A stretch of DNA of 38,418 bases from DATFMH01 sp035267045 (GTDB taxonomy: Bacteria > Bacteroidota > Rhodothermia > Balneolales > DATFMH01), in the NCBI GenBank assembly GCA_035267045.1, contig DATFMH010000084.1:1-38418 (forward strand), written 5' to 3'. Shown in pieces: positions 25,329 to 33,100 of the stretch (position 1 is the first letter of the stretch; the number at the start of each line of letters is the position of its first letter). The notes below the pieces were generated by a model. The model saw only the letters and a list, made by a program, of their open reading frames with translations, made no database searches and was not told the origin of the DNA. The translations under genes and the position numbers were made by a program.

Positions 25329-25922
25329 CTAAATCTTATCGTGTGTCAGATGATTGAGTGGTATGGCTTTTCCATTAAATGAGTGTAGCTTTTCAAAACA
25401 TTCATTAATACCGGATGCCATAAAGAATAGGTCCAAATTTTGTTTGCGAATAAAACCATTTGCATATGCATGCTTAATAAATTCGTAAAGCGGATCGAAA
25501 TATCCGTCAATATTGAGAAAACCAATAGGTTTTGAGTGAATCCCTAACTGTGCCCAGGTAATAGCTTCAAACGTTTCATCCAACGTGCCAAAACCGCCGG
25601 GTAAAATTAAAAAAGCATCACTTAATTCAGCCATCATTGCTTTTCGTTCATGCATGGTTTCCACTACATGCAATTCAGACAACTGGTTGTGAGCTACTTC
25701 CGGCCGCTTCAAAACTTCAGGTATAACACCAATTACTTTACCTTTTTTCTGAAGAAGGGTATTAGCAACAGTTCCCATTAATCCAATATTAGAGCCGCCA
25801 TAAACAAGGCCCATGTTTTCTTCTGCCATTTTATTACCCAGTTCAACGGCTGATTTGCGATAGTGACCGTTGTTTCCACTACTGGAACCGCAGAAAACAC
25901 AAATTTTTGAAATCTGATTCAA
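25329..25922 (-). CDS. LOG-family nucleoside 5'-monophosphate phosphoribohydrolase
   Basis: A 197-residue Rossmann-like enzyme of the LONELY GUY / TIGR00730 family. The N-terminal CVFCGSSSGNNGHY and GLVYGGSNIGLMG elements and the diagnostic PGGFGTLDETFEAITWAQLG motif are all present. In plants these release free cytokinin from its ribotide; in bacteria they act on AMP-like nucleotides (PpnN-like reactions), and the physiological role varies. The start is TTG at 25920-25922; no in-frame ATG would preserve the conserved N-terminus, but there is no visible Shine-Dalgarno. It is a single-gene unit flanked by repeats. Confidence 0.92.
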   Translation of the reverse strand: MNQISKICVFCGSSSGNNGHYRKSAVELGNKMAEENMGLVYGGSNIGLMGTVANTLLQKKGKVIGVIPEVLKRPEVAHNQLSELHVVETMHERKAMMAELSDAFLILPGGFGTLDETFEAITWAQLGIHSKPIGFLNIDGYFDPLYEFIKHAYANGFIRKQNLDLFFMASGINECFEKLHSFNGKAIPLNHLTHDKI

Positions 25923-26246
25923 AGTAAAATTAGTTAAATTTTAAAATTTCAACACGTACAAATTAAGGAAAGATAGGATAGACTGCTAACTGAATTGTGA
26001 CAGATAACAATTACTTTATATGGTTACCGGATATCGGAAAGTGGATAACGCAGATTTAGCAGATATGCGTGGATTTTTTTAAGAAGACCACGGAAGACCG
26101 ATCTTATAGCGAAATAATCAGTCAGCATTGGCACGTTTTTTTAACAGTTTACTGGAACAGCGTCTTCCTTTCGCCATGCTCAACGCAAAAAAGGACAGAG
26201 CCTGTTAAGACCCTGTCCCGTTGCTATAAATTAATTACTCTGCCCG
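25923..26246. other. Intergenic region with repeat copy D and a terminator
   Basis: No gene seen. At about 26040-26085 is a dispersed-repeat copy (GTGGATAACGCAGAT and ATGCGTGGATTTTTTT). The right part carries the terminator of the OpuA operon at 26187-26218. Confidence 0.5.
26187..26218 (-). terminator. Rho-independent terminator of the porin/OpuA operon
   Basis: On the minus strand GGACAGGG pairs with CTCTGTCC (one G-T pair) around a ten-base loop, followed by six T. It is 28 bases beyond the substrate-binding-protein stop. Confidence 0.85.
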
Positions 26247-27152
26247 TTATTTTGTTGTTTGCTCTTTAGGAATCCAGCTGTTAACAAGCTTCTGGTTGTC
26301 CTTCATCCATTTCTTTGCCGCATCCAGTGCGTTGGTGTCCGATAAACGAACATCATTCATCAAACTACCAAGTTGCTGATCGTTTAACTCGAAATTTTCC
26401 AAAAATTGGGCAACTTCGGGCATATCTTTTTTTAACCCTTTTCTGGCCACGGTATGAATATTTTCCGCTTTCCCATAAACACCCTTGGGATCTTTGAGAA
26501 ATTTCAGGTCAAACCGTGCAAACATCCAGTGGGGTTTCCAACCTGTAACGACGATCGGTTTGTGATTACTGATTGCCTGTTTCAAAGAAGCTGTCATGGC
26601 AGGACCGCTAGACGGTATCAATTTTAACTGCAGATTATAATCTTTGACAGCCTGATCGGTTTTCTGCATGATTCCGGCTCCTGAGTCGATACCAATAATC
26701 TGGTCTTTAACTTTATCTTTTACACTATTCAATTGTGTAATACTATCGATATCGAAATAACTTGGTACCACCAGGCCAATTCGAGCACCCTGATAATTGT
26801 ATCCGAGATCAGTCAGTTTGCTTCCGTACTTTTTCATGTATTGAGCATGAGTAACGGGCAGCCAGGCATCCAAAAAGGCATCTTCGTCGCCTTTGGCAAC
26901 CGAAGTGAAAACAGGTGCAACATCCGCCATGGTCAACTTGACATTATAGTTCATTTTATCTTCCAGAATAGCTTTTGCCAGGTTTGTCATGGCCACGCCT
27001 TCAGCCCAATTGACATAAACGAGCTTTACGGTTTTCTTTCCACTATTTGATGATTGATTACCCTTTTTTGATGAGCAACCACTTATTACTGTAAAAGCAA
27101 GCAATGTAGCGATAAACTTCAAAAAAGTATTGCTTTTAATATGATGAAACAT
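26247..27152 (-). CDS. opuAC: Glycine betaine ABC transporter, substrate-binding lipoprotein
   Basis: From the ATG at 27150-27152 this is a 301-residue lipoprotein: a signal sequence beginning MFHHIKSNTFLKF and ending in the lipobox ISGC. The mature part is an OpuAC/ProX-type domain with Trp residues expected to cage the quaternary amine (YVNWAEGV, DAWLPVTH, TGWKPHWMF). It captures glycine betaine or similar osmolytes and hands them to the permease. The frame is open to 27209, but AAAAGGA five bases before this ATG and the signal peptide fix the start. It is the last gene of the operon, 22 bases after the permease, with the terminator downstream. Confidence 0.92.
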   Translation of the reverse strand: MFHHIKSNTFLKFIATLLAFTVISGCSSKKGNQSSNSGKKTVKLVYVNWAEGVAMTNLAKAILEDKMNYNVKLTMADVAPVFTSVAKGDEDAFLDAWLPVTHAQYMKKYGSKLTDLGYNYQGARIGLVVPSYFDIDSITQLNSVKDKVKDQIIGIDSGAGIMQKTDQAVKDYNLQLKLIPSSGPAMTASLKQAISNHKPIVVTGWKPHWMFARFDLKFLKDPKGVYGKAENIHTVARKGLKKDMPEVAQFLENFELNDQQLGSLMNDVRLSDTNALDAAKKWMKDNQKLVNSWIPKEQTTK

Positions 27153-27157
27153 TGATA

Positions 27158-27164
27158 TCCTTTT
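27158..27164 (-). promoter_or_regulatory. Shine-Dalgarno fixing the start of opuAC
   Basis: AAAAGGA on the minus strand, five bases before the ATG at 27150-27152; it rejects the longer frame that starts 19 codons upstream. Confidence 0.7.
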
Positions 27165-27174
27165 GTTTAAATTC

Positions 27175-28014
27175 TTAATTCGCATTTCTTTTCTGAGATG
27201 AGAGGCCAAGTGCCTGTGTTATCCGATCAAGGAAAATGGCAAGTATCACAACAGCAATACCGCTCTCAAAACCTAATCCAATTTTTAATTGAGTTATACC
27301 TTTTAAAACCTGTTCTCCGAGTCCGCCGGCACCAATCATAGCTGAGATCACGACCATAGACAAAGCCAGCATAATCGTTTGATTTACACCGGCCAGTATC
27401 GTTGGTATAGCGATCGGTAATTCAACTTTATACAGCATTTGTTTTGGTGTGGAACCAAATGACAAAGCGGCCTCTTTCACTTCAACCGGAACTTGCCGTA
27501 TACCAAGGTTCGTAAGTCGAACGGCAGGTGGCATTGAAAATATCAATGTAGCCATAACTCCCGGGACCTCGCCCAGTTGGAAAAAGAGTACAGCCGGTAT
27601 CAGATAAACGAAGGCGGGCATTGTCTGCATAAAGTCCAGAATTGGACGGACAATGCGCTGTACCGTATCGCTTTTTGACGACCAGATACCTAACGGAATG
27701 CCTATTACGAGTGCAATTAAGGCAGAGGTTAAAACAAGAGCCAATGTTTCCATTGTTGATTGCCATAAAGCCATACTGTCGATGAGGAACATTCCTATTA
27801 GCGTAAAAATGGCCACACCTTTTTTTGCAATGAAATAGGCCAATACTGTCAAAATGATTATCATTAACCAGCTGGGAGGGAACAATAATACTTTCTCTAT
27901 AGCTGAAATGGTAGCCGTGACCGATGTACTGATTGCATCAAAAAACGGTTGAAAGTTTGTTGTCAGCCAGTTGATTATAATTTCAAATCCTTTACCTATG
28001 GGTATATGAACCAT
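27175..28014 (-). CDS. opuAB: Glycine betaine ABC transporter, permease
   Basis: A 279-residue inner-membrane permease with about six to seven hydrophobic segments. The binding-protein-dependent permease region is typical of ProW/OpuAB (VRPILDFMQTMPAFVYLIPA, then EAALSFGSTPKQMLYKVELP, whose EAA loop docks the ATPase, then GAGGLGEQVLKGI). The ATG shares its first base with the final base of the ATPase stop (TAATG), so translation is tightly coupled. Confidence 0.95.
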   Translation of the reverse strand: MVHIPIGKGFEIIINWLTTNFQPFFDAISTSVTATISAIEKVLLFPPSWLMIIILTVLAYFIAKKGVAIFTLIGMFLIDSMALWQSTMETLALVLTSALIALVIGIPLGIWSSKSDTVQRIVRPILDFMQTMPAFVYLIPAVLFFQLGEVPGVMATLIFSMPPAVRLTNLGIRQVPVEVKEAALSFGSTPKQMLYKVELPIAIPTILAGVNQTIMLALSMVVISAMIGAGGLGEQVLKGITQLKIGLGFESGIAVVILAIFLDRITQALGLSSQKRNAN

Positions 28015-29273
28015 TATTCTTTAACCTCCTCTTTTGTGGAAGATTCAAATGTATCGTAATCTTCAAGATCATTTGTAGCTGATGAATTATTGCCGTAATT
28101 ATCACCAACTTCGGCTATTATCGAAGCCCGATCGACTATGCCAACTAATTTACCATCATCATTTAACACAGCTATAGGCCATTGCTTCATTAAAGCCGGT
28201 GCCAGTAAATCTGATAATGGAGTCTCAGGCGTTGTGATTGTAACATCTTTAAAAACGATGGATTCCATATCCTTGCTATTTTTCTTCTGCAATTCAATTA
28301 CATCGTCAATGCGTACAACACCTTTAAGTTTACGATCTTTGTCTATTACATATAGTGTGGAAACACCGATCTGCTCCATCTTTCGGGCGGCAACCCTCGG
28401 TCCGTCTTTGGGGATTGAAATGGTAGGTGGTTTTCTCATTATCGTTGATGCCGTAATGACTTTAGTGCGATCAACATTCTGAACAAATGAGCGAACGTAA
28501 TCACCTGAAGGATTTGTTAGGATTTCTTCGGGTGTTCCTATCTGGACAACTGCGCCGTCTTTCATTATAGCAATGCGATCACCGAGTTTCAGTGCTTCAT
28601 CGAGATCATGTGTAATAAATACGATGGTTTTATGCATTTCAGCCTGTAACTCCAGGAGCTCATCCTGCATTTGCGTTCTTATCAAAGGGTCAAGGGCACT
28701 AAAAGCCTCATCCATCAATAACACATCAGGATCGTTGGCGAGTGCACGGGCCAAACCAACCCTTTGCTGCATACCGCCGCTCAATTCATCGGGCATGCTC
28801 TCTTCATAACCTTTGAGCCCCACTCGATGAAGTGCTTTATAAGCCCGGTCCTGACGTTCTTTTTTATCCATTCCACTAATTTCAAGCCCATATTCAACAT
28901 TGCTTGAAACTGTTCGGTGTGGGAAAAGTCCGAAATGCTGAAATACCATCGACATATGAGATCGACGAATTTTAATAAGTTCTTCTTTATCAGCTTTGAG
29001 GATGTCTTCACCATTGATCAAAACTTCACCTTTAGTAGGTTCGATTAATCTGTTAAGGCATCTCAGAACAGTAGATTTGCCACTTCCGGAAAGGCCCATG
29101 ATGACAAAAATCTCTTGTTCATGTATTTCAAAACTGGCATTATTTATGGCAACCGTACAATCTGTCTTATCGAGTATTTCATCCTTAGAAGCACCTTTTT
29201 TAAGCATTTTAAAGGCACTTTCTTTACGGGTACCAAAAATTTTATATAAGTTTTTAACTGTTATTATACCCAT
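28014..29273 (-). CDS. opuAA: Glycine betaine ABC transporter, ATPase with CBS domains
   Basis: A 419-residue ABC ATPase of the OpuAA/ProV type. Walker A GLSGSGKST lies at 60-68, the signature LSGGMQQRVGLARAL, Walker B VLLMDEAFSALDP, and the switch His in FITHDLDEA. The C-terminal third (about 277-390) holds two CBS domains (TIMRKPPTISIPKDGPRVAA; LDDL-like repeat ending GIVDRASIIAEVG). In OpuA the CBS pair senses ionic strength through nearby charged residues and gates transport under osmotic stress. The tail is acidic (DLEDYDTFESSTKEEVKE). It follows the porin by 45 bases in the same operon. Confidence 0.95.
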   Translation of the reverse strand: MGIITVKNLYKIFGTRKESAFKMLKKGASKDEILDKTDCTVAINNASFEIHEQEIFVIMGLSGSGKSTVLRCLNRLIEPTKGEVLINGEDILKADKEELIKIRRSHMSMVFQHFGLFPHRTVSSNVEYGLEISGMDKKERQDRAYKALHRVGLKGYEESMPDELSGGMQQRVGLARALANDPDVLLMDEAFSALDPLIRTQMQDELLELQAEMHKTIVFITHDLDEALKLGDRIAIMKDGAVVQIGTPEEILTNPSGDYVRSFVQNVDRTKVITASTIMRKPPTISIPKDGPRVAARKMEQIGVSTLYVIDKDRKLKGVVRIDDVIELQKKNSKDMESIVFKDVTITTPETPLSDLLAPALMKQWPIAVLNDDGKLVGIVDRASIIAEVGDNYGNNSSATNDLEDYDTFESSTKEEVKE

Positions 29274-29318
29274 GTAAACTCTTTTATTATTAATGAGTTA
29301 TTCGTCTATTATGTTTTT

Positions 29319-30563
29319 TTAGAAATAATAACCAATATTGATGTTAAACCGTAATTTCCACTTGGCATTTTTTACACCGGGACCTAAGCCCTTGAATTCT
29401 CCAAGCCAGGGGTCATTCTTTCCGTGAGCAAAGTCGATATAAGTGTAAACTTTGCCGGCTGAAATGGCACATCCTGTTATATTATGGAACGTGTTATAAA
29501 AACTCTTTTTATCCTTATCGTACATACTAAAATCATTATAGAAATTAAGACTTGTAACAGGTCCCCAATTCACAGGCACTTTATAAGCGAGCCCAACTGC
29601 ATAAATATTACCTTTGGCAGCAACTTCATAGGGGAAGTCATAGGCTCCCATAACAACTCTGTCGTTGGGTATACCGGGTAGCGTTTTGGGATTTTGAGCC
29701 ATACGTATAGCTCCAAGCTGAACATTAAATCGTCCATAATTGCCATTCATATTTAATGCCCATGCGTTGTGATTTCCCATTTGATCCAGTTTGTCATTAT
29801 ATAACTGACCATATTGGCCAGAAAAGCTTAGCTTCGTACTTCCCAGATCACCGTGATTAATCGTATAAGCCACTTTCAAATCAAATTGATTAACTTCCCT
29901 GTTATTGGATTTCATTCCTGATAATCCATCATCAGGAACAACATCATAGGAATAGCGTGAACTGGCTAACGATTTTCCGGTATAATTACCGCCTGAGTTT
30001 TTATAAAAAGCTACTTTAAAAGTCCACGGACCCTGATTCCTCATATATTTTATACCGGCATCATAGTTATCTTCCAGGCCTACATAGTAACTGATAGAAA
30101 AAAACCAGTTATGTGATGCGTAAGGCTGAATGTTAAATGGTACTTGAGATATACCTATTTGCATGCGGTTATTTTTATTGAAATCGTATTCAACATAACC
30201 GTCATGCAACATATTATATCCGGCATAAAAACGATATTCAGCCGATAATTTTAATCCTTTATATTTACCATCGATATTAAAACGAAATGTATCCAACAGA
30301 AATTCCCCACCCTGGGCATTATCTATTTTGGCATAACGTTCATCTTTCCAACTCATTAAACGATAATTGAATCGGAGTGCACCGCCGACATGAAATGTGG
30401 GGTCTTTATCCTTATCCTTATCTTTACCTCCACCTCCCGACAAATAAGCGGCTTTTGATAATGTTGGTAGTAAAAAAAGTGAGATTAAAATAAGAATGGA
30501 GTAAGTGTGAAAATGATGATTATAGTATTTGTATGTACCAGTTTTATGTCTTGTTCTATTCAA
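29319..30563 (-). CDS. Outer-membrane porin-like beta-barrel
   Basis: A 414-residue exported barrel. An unusually long, polar N-terminus of about 20 residues precedes the signal core (SILILISLFLLPTLSKA, about 22-38). A Gly/Lys/Asp low-complexity linker (GGGGKDKDKDKD) follows, then alternating amphipathic strands of a porin O/P-like barrel ending NINIGYYF with a terminal aromatic. The start is TTG at 30561-30563, the only plausible one before the signal peptide; the AAGG upstream is too close to be a good Shine-Dalgarno. It is the first gene of the OpuA operon, suggesting it lets osmolytes across the outer membrane; that role is inferred from context. Confidence 0.8.
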   Translation of the reverse strand: MNRTRHKTGTYKYYNHHFHTYSILILISLFLLPTLSKAAYLSGGGGKDKDKDKDPTFHVGGALRFNYRLMSWKDERYAKIDNAQGGEFLLDTFRFNIDGKYKGLKLSAEYRFYAGYNMLHDGYVEYDFNKNNRMQIGISQVPFNIQPYASHNWFFSISYYVGLEDNYDAGIKYMRNQGPWTFKVAFYKNSGGNYTGKSLASSRYSYDVVPDDGLSGMKSNNREVNQFDLKVAYTINHGDLGSTKLSFSGQYGQLYNDKLDQMGNHNAWALNMNGNYGRFNVQLGAIRMAQNPKTLPGIPNDRVVMGAYDFPYEVAAKGNIYAVGLAYKVPVNWGPVTSLNFYNDFSMYDKDKKSFYNTFHNITGCAISAGKVYTYIDFAHGKNDPWLGEFKGLGPGVKNAKWKLRFNINIGYYF

Positions 30564-31041
30564 ACCTTATTTTTTTTAATTAGTTTATAATTAAACATTT
30601 CATTTATGTGATGAATAATTAGATGCCAATGAATCACATTGTGTTAGTGAAATAAATAGAGTGTGATATCTATGATGCACTAATGTATTTTCCAGGATTA
30701 ATTACTCTAATTATTGCAACCTAAGACCGGTATATCTCAACACGATTTCACTATAATAAATATATAGTACCACACATAATAAATTCTAAAATCAGAGTAG
30801 AATACATGAAATCCTCTATAATTGACATTTAATAAAGGTAATGAATAGCTGGCTCTAAATCACATTGTTTATTGATTAAAGATAATTAGATGAATAATAT
30901 AGATATACGTTGAATTATCGTTGAGTATTTTATCTATTAATTTTTTTATAAATTTATAAACGATTGTATGGATTGTTTTATATTTGAATTATTGATTTAT
31001 TTCATGAGATTATTAAATCAAAGTTAATGTTGAATTCAGGG

Positions 31042-31153
31042 AAGGCTTTGCAAAACCGTCTTTTGGCCCAATATCTGCGTTATCGGAATTTTAAAAATCT
31101 TCACATATGATCATTATGCTGTGATTTTAAAATTCCTGGTTTTGCAAAGCCTT
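31042..31153. repeat. Long nested inverted repeat
   Basis: The outer arms AAGGCTTTGCAAAACC (31042-31057) and GGTTTTGCAAAGCCTT (31138-31153) are exact reverse complements. An inner pair, GGAATTTTAAAAATC (31085-31099) and GATTTTAAAATTCC (31123-31136), pairs except for one bulged A. About 27 unpaired bases lie between the arms on the left side only. Confidence 0.8.
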
Positions 31154-31179
31154 ATCAGGGTATAATATATTGAGTGAAT

Positions 31180-31210
31180 AAAAAAAAGGCGTGCCATTTC
31201 AGCACGCCTT
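31180..31210 (-). terminator. Rho-independent terminator of the cysteine desulfurase gene
   Basis: On the minus strand a perfect 9-bp stem AAGGCGTGC / GCACGCCTT with a 7-base loop runs into eight T. It is 35 bases beyond the stop. Confidence 0.92.
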
Positions 31211-31244
31211 ACTCAAATATATAGTAACTATGGATATCAAAAAA

Positions 31245-32408
31245 TCATACCGTTTTAAGCATACGATCCAATATTTTTTCAAGGCTTTCTAACGTAAAAT
31301 CTATTTCTTCTTTGGTATTATCTTTACCCAGACTAAAACGCACACTCGACTTGGCCGTTTTCTCATCTCTTCCAATTCCTGTTAATACATGAGATGGTTC
31401 TATTGCTCCCGAAGTGCATGCAGATCCATTAGAACAGCATATACCGTCAATATCCAGGTTCAGCAGTAACATTTCACCATCAAGTGCTTTGTTTCCCTCT
31501 AATTCAAATGAGATATTAATGATATTATAGAGGCCAAGATCAGAATCGCTGTTGAATGTTACCAAACCGGGAAACTTTTCTTTGAGGTTGTTATAAAAAT
31601 ATTTTTGAAGAGATGATATATGCCCCCGGTTTTGGTCCATTTCTTCATAAGCCAGCTCAATTGCTTTGGCCAGCCCGATGATCCCAGGGACGTTTAAGGT
31701 GCCGCCTCTTCTTTTACGTTCCTGTGAACCGCCTTCCATAAACGGTACCATTTGAGCGCCGTTACGAACATAAAGCAAACCGACCCCTTTGGGTCCGTAT
31801 AATTTATGGGCACTGATACTCAGGAAATCAACGCCAAGATCATCTACGGTGAAAGGTATCTTGCCGGTACTTTGAACCGTATCCGAATGAAAAAGCACAC
31901 CATTTTCATGACAAACCCCGGCAATCTCTGAAATTGGGTTAATAATGCCGATCTCATTGTTTACATGCATGAGAGAGATAATACCGGTGTCGTCGGTAAT
32001 GGCTTTTTTAACTTTTTCGGGAGATATCCGTCCGTTTTCATCAGGAGATATGAAATTAGCCTTATATCCCATTTTGGTGAGACTTTCAGTGGGCTCCAGA
32101 ACGGCATGATGCTCAATGGCGGAAGTCACGATATGTTTTTTCCCTGTAGCTTTAAGAGCCCCTTTGATAGCGGTGTTATCACTTTCGGTCCCACCGCTGG
32201 TAAAAACGATATCTTTGGGTTCGGTACCCAGGTAATGAGCAATCTTTTCCCTGGCCTCTTCGACAGCAACATTGGCTTTCCGGCCCAATTGATGCGTGGA
32301 AGAAGCATTACCGAAATCATCGGTGAAATAGGGATACATGGTTTCTACAACTCTTGGATCGACCGGAGTTGTAGCGGAGTGATCAAGATATATCGTTCGT
32401 TTTGCCAT
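31245..32408 (-). CDS. Cysteine desulfurase (NifS/IscS type)
   Basis: A 387-residue PLP enzyme that takes sulfur from cysteine for Fe-S clusters and thio-modified tRNA. The N-terminus YLDHSATTPVDPRV, the PLP region SGGTESDNTAIKG, the PLP lysine Lys202 in SISAHKLYGPKG, and the persulfide Cys331 in CSNGSACTSG are all present. The longer Cys loop with CSNGSACTSG places it in group I (NifS/IscS), not SufS. No scaffold or iscR gene is adjacent, so it may serve tRNA thiolation or general sulfur supply. There is no clear Shine-Dalgarno. It is a single-gene unit with its own terminator. Confidence 0.94.
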   Translation of the reverse strand: MAKRTIYLDHSATTPVDPRVVETMYPYFTDDFGNASSTHQLGRKANVAVEEAREKIAHYLGTEPKDIVFTSGGTESDNTAIKGALKATGKKHIVTSAIEHHAVLEPTESLTKMGYKANFISPDENGRISPEKVKKAITDDTGIISLMHVNNEIGIINPISEIAGVCHENGVLFHSDTVQSTGKIPFTVDDLGVDFLSISAHKLYGPKGVGLLYVRNGAQMVPFMEGGSQERKRRGGTLNVPGIIGLAKAIELAYEEMDQNRGHISSLQKYFYNNLKEKFPGLVTFNSDSDLGLYNIINISFELEGNKALDGEMLLLNLDIDGICCSNGSACTSGAIEPSHVLTGIGRDEKTAKSSVRFSLGKDNTKEEIDFTLESLEKILDRMLKTV

Positions 32409-32418
32409 TTTACTTTAA

Positions 32419-32455
32419 TTTTTTAGCCACAGATTTTCACGGATCTAAGCAGGTT
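32419..32455 (+). repeat. Dispersed intergenic repeat, copy F
   Basis: TTTTTTAGCCACAGATTTTC followed by ACGGATCTAAGCAGGTT; identical to the reverse complement of 25282-25318 at 34 of 37 positions. It lies just upstream of the cysteine desulfurase start. Confidence 0.8.
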
Positions 32456-32535
32456 TACTCTCTACTATATAAACTAATTTCGTTACAAAGAAATTATTCA
32501 AAAATATCCGCAATTACAGCAATAAACAATGAGCA

Positions 32536-32769
32536 ATGAATCCAGAGGATTCATCGGTAAATTCCCCTCCACCGGAGGGGTGTAGGGGTGGGTTCGTGAT
32601 CAAAGGCTTATGCATTAAATTAAGTTCCGTGTTAAAGTAATATAGCCTGAATTCACGTTTGGTAACAATGAAACACGTTTGGGAGGCAGAGCCTCCCCGT
32701 TCAGCATCACAGGGCAGAGCCCTGTGACGAGATACGACAACCTAAACCAGGCTTTGCCTGGTTTAGGTT
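32536..32769. repeat. Cluster of five perfect short hairpins (REP-like)
   Basis: Five perfect inverted repeats, each with a 3-base loop: ATGAATCC-AGA-GGATTCAT (32536-32554), CCCCTCC-ACC-GGAGGGG (32564-32580), GGGAGGC-AGA-GCCTCCC (32681-32697), TCACAGGGC-AGA-GCCCTGTGA (32707-32727) and a 14-bp stem AACCTAAACCAGGC with loop TTT (32739-32769). Three share the AGA loop, and two of those have GC-AGA-GC at the tip. This resembles REP-type intergenic hairpins. None carries a T-run, so they are not ordinary terminators. Confidence 0.88.
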
Positions 32770-33100
32770 ACAATTGAAAACTGATAATTGCTCATTTATC
32801 ACTGACATACTTTGTGTCTTGGGAACTTTGGTACCCTGGAACTCTTAAGTCTCTGTTACGTACTTGACTCTTCACTGCCGACTCAATTTTAAGTGACGAA
32901 AAGAAGCTATAATCACAATTGGTATCGCTTCCAACAGATAAAGCCATAAAAATCATTCAATTTGTGAATGGTTTCCCGTATTTTGGTGTATAATTATTAA
33001 AGAAAGAAGGCTTAGAAAAGTCTGTTTTTTTAGAGGAAAAGAAAGAGCAGAAACAGAACCTTCAGAAATTATTTAACTCACAAAACAAACCTATTGCACA

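Larger units (their letters stand above)
30564..31244. other. AT-rich intergenic region with a nested inverted repeat
   Basis: No gene seen in 681 bases. It should contain the porin/OpuA promoter near its left end. It holds two 11-bp words that each occur twice, AATCACATTGT (30632, 30858) and ATAATTAGATG (30615, 30882), a long inverted repeat at 31042-31153 and the desulfurase terminator at 31180-31210. Confidence 0.5.
32409..33100. other. Divergent intergenic region rich in hairpins and repeats
   Basis: No gene in about 690 bases. It contains repeat copy F (32419-32455), the cluster of five perfect hairpins (32536-32769), T/G-rich words near 32812-32860 (TTTGTGTCTTGGGAACTTTGG) and AT-rich DNA before pgk. 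The pgk promoter should lie in the last 150 bases; pgk itself has no Shine-Dalgarno. Confidence 0.6.

Noticed and set aside
26127..26140. TTGGCACG, resembling the -24 part of a sigma-54 promoter
   Set aside because: The expected GC at -12 is missing (a T-run follows) and no gene starts downstream in the right direction.
30607..30642. TGTGA ... TCACA words as a CRP site
   Set aside because: The half-sites are separated by 22 rather than 6 bases; no proper CRP box.
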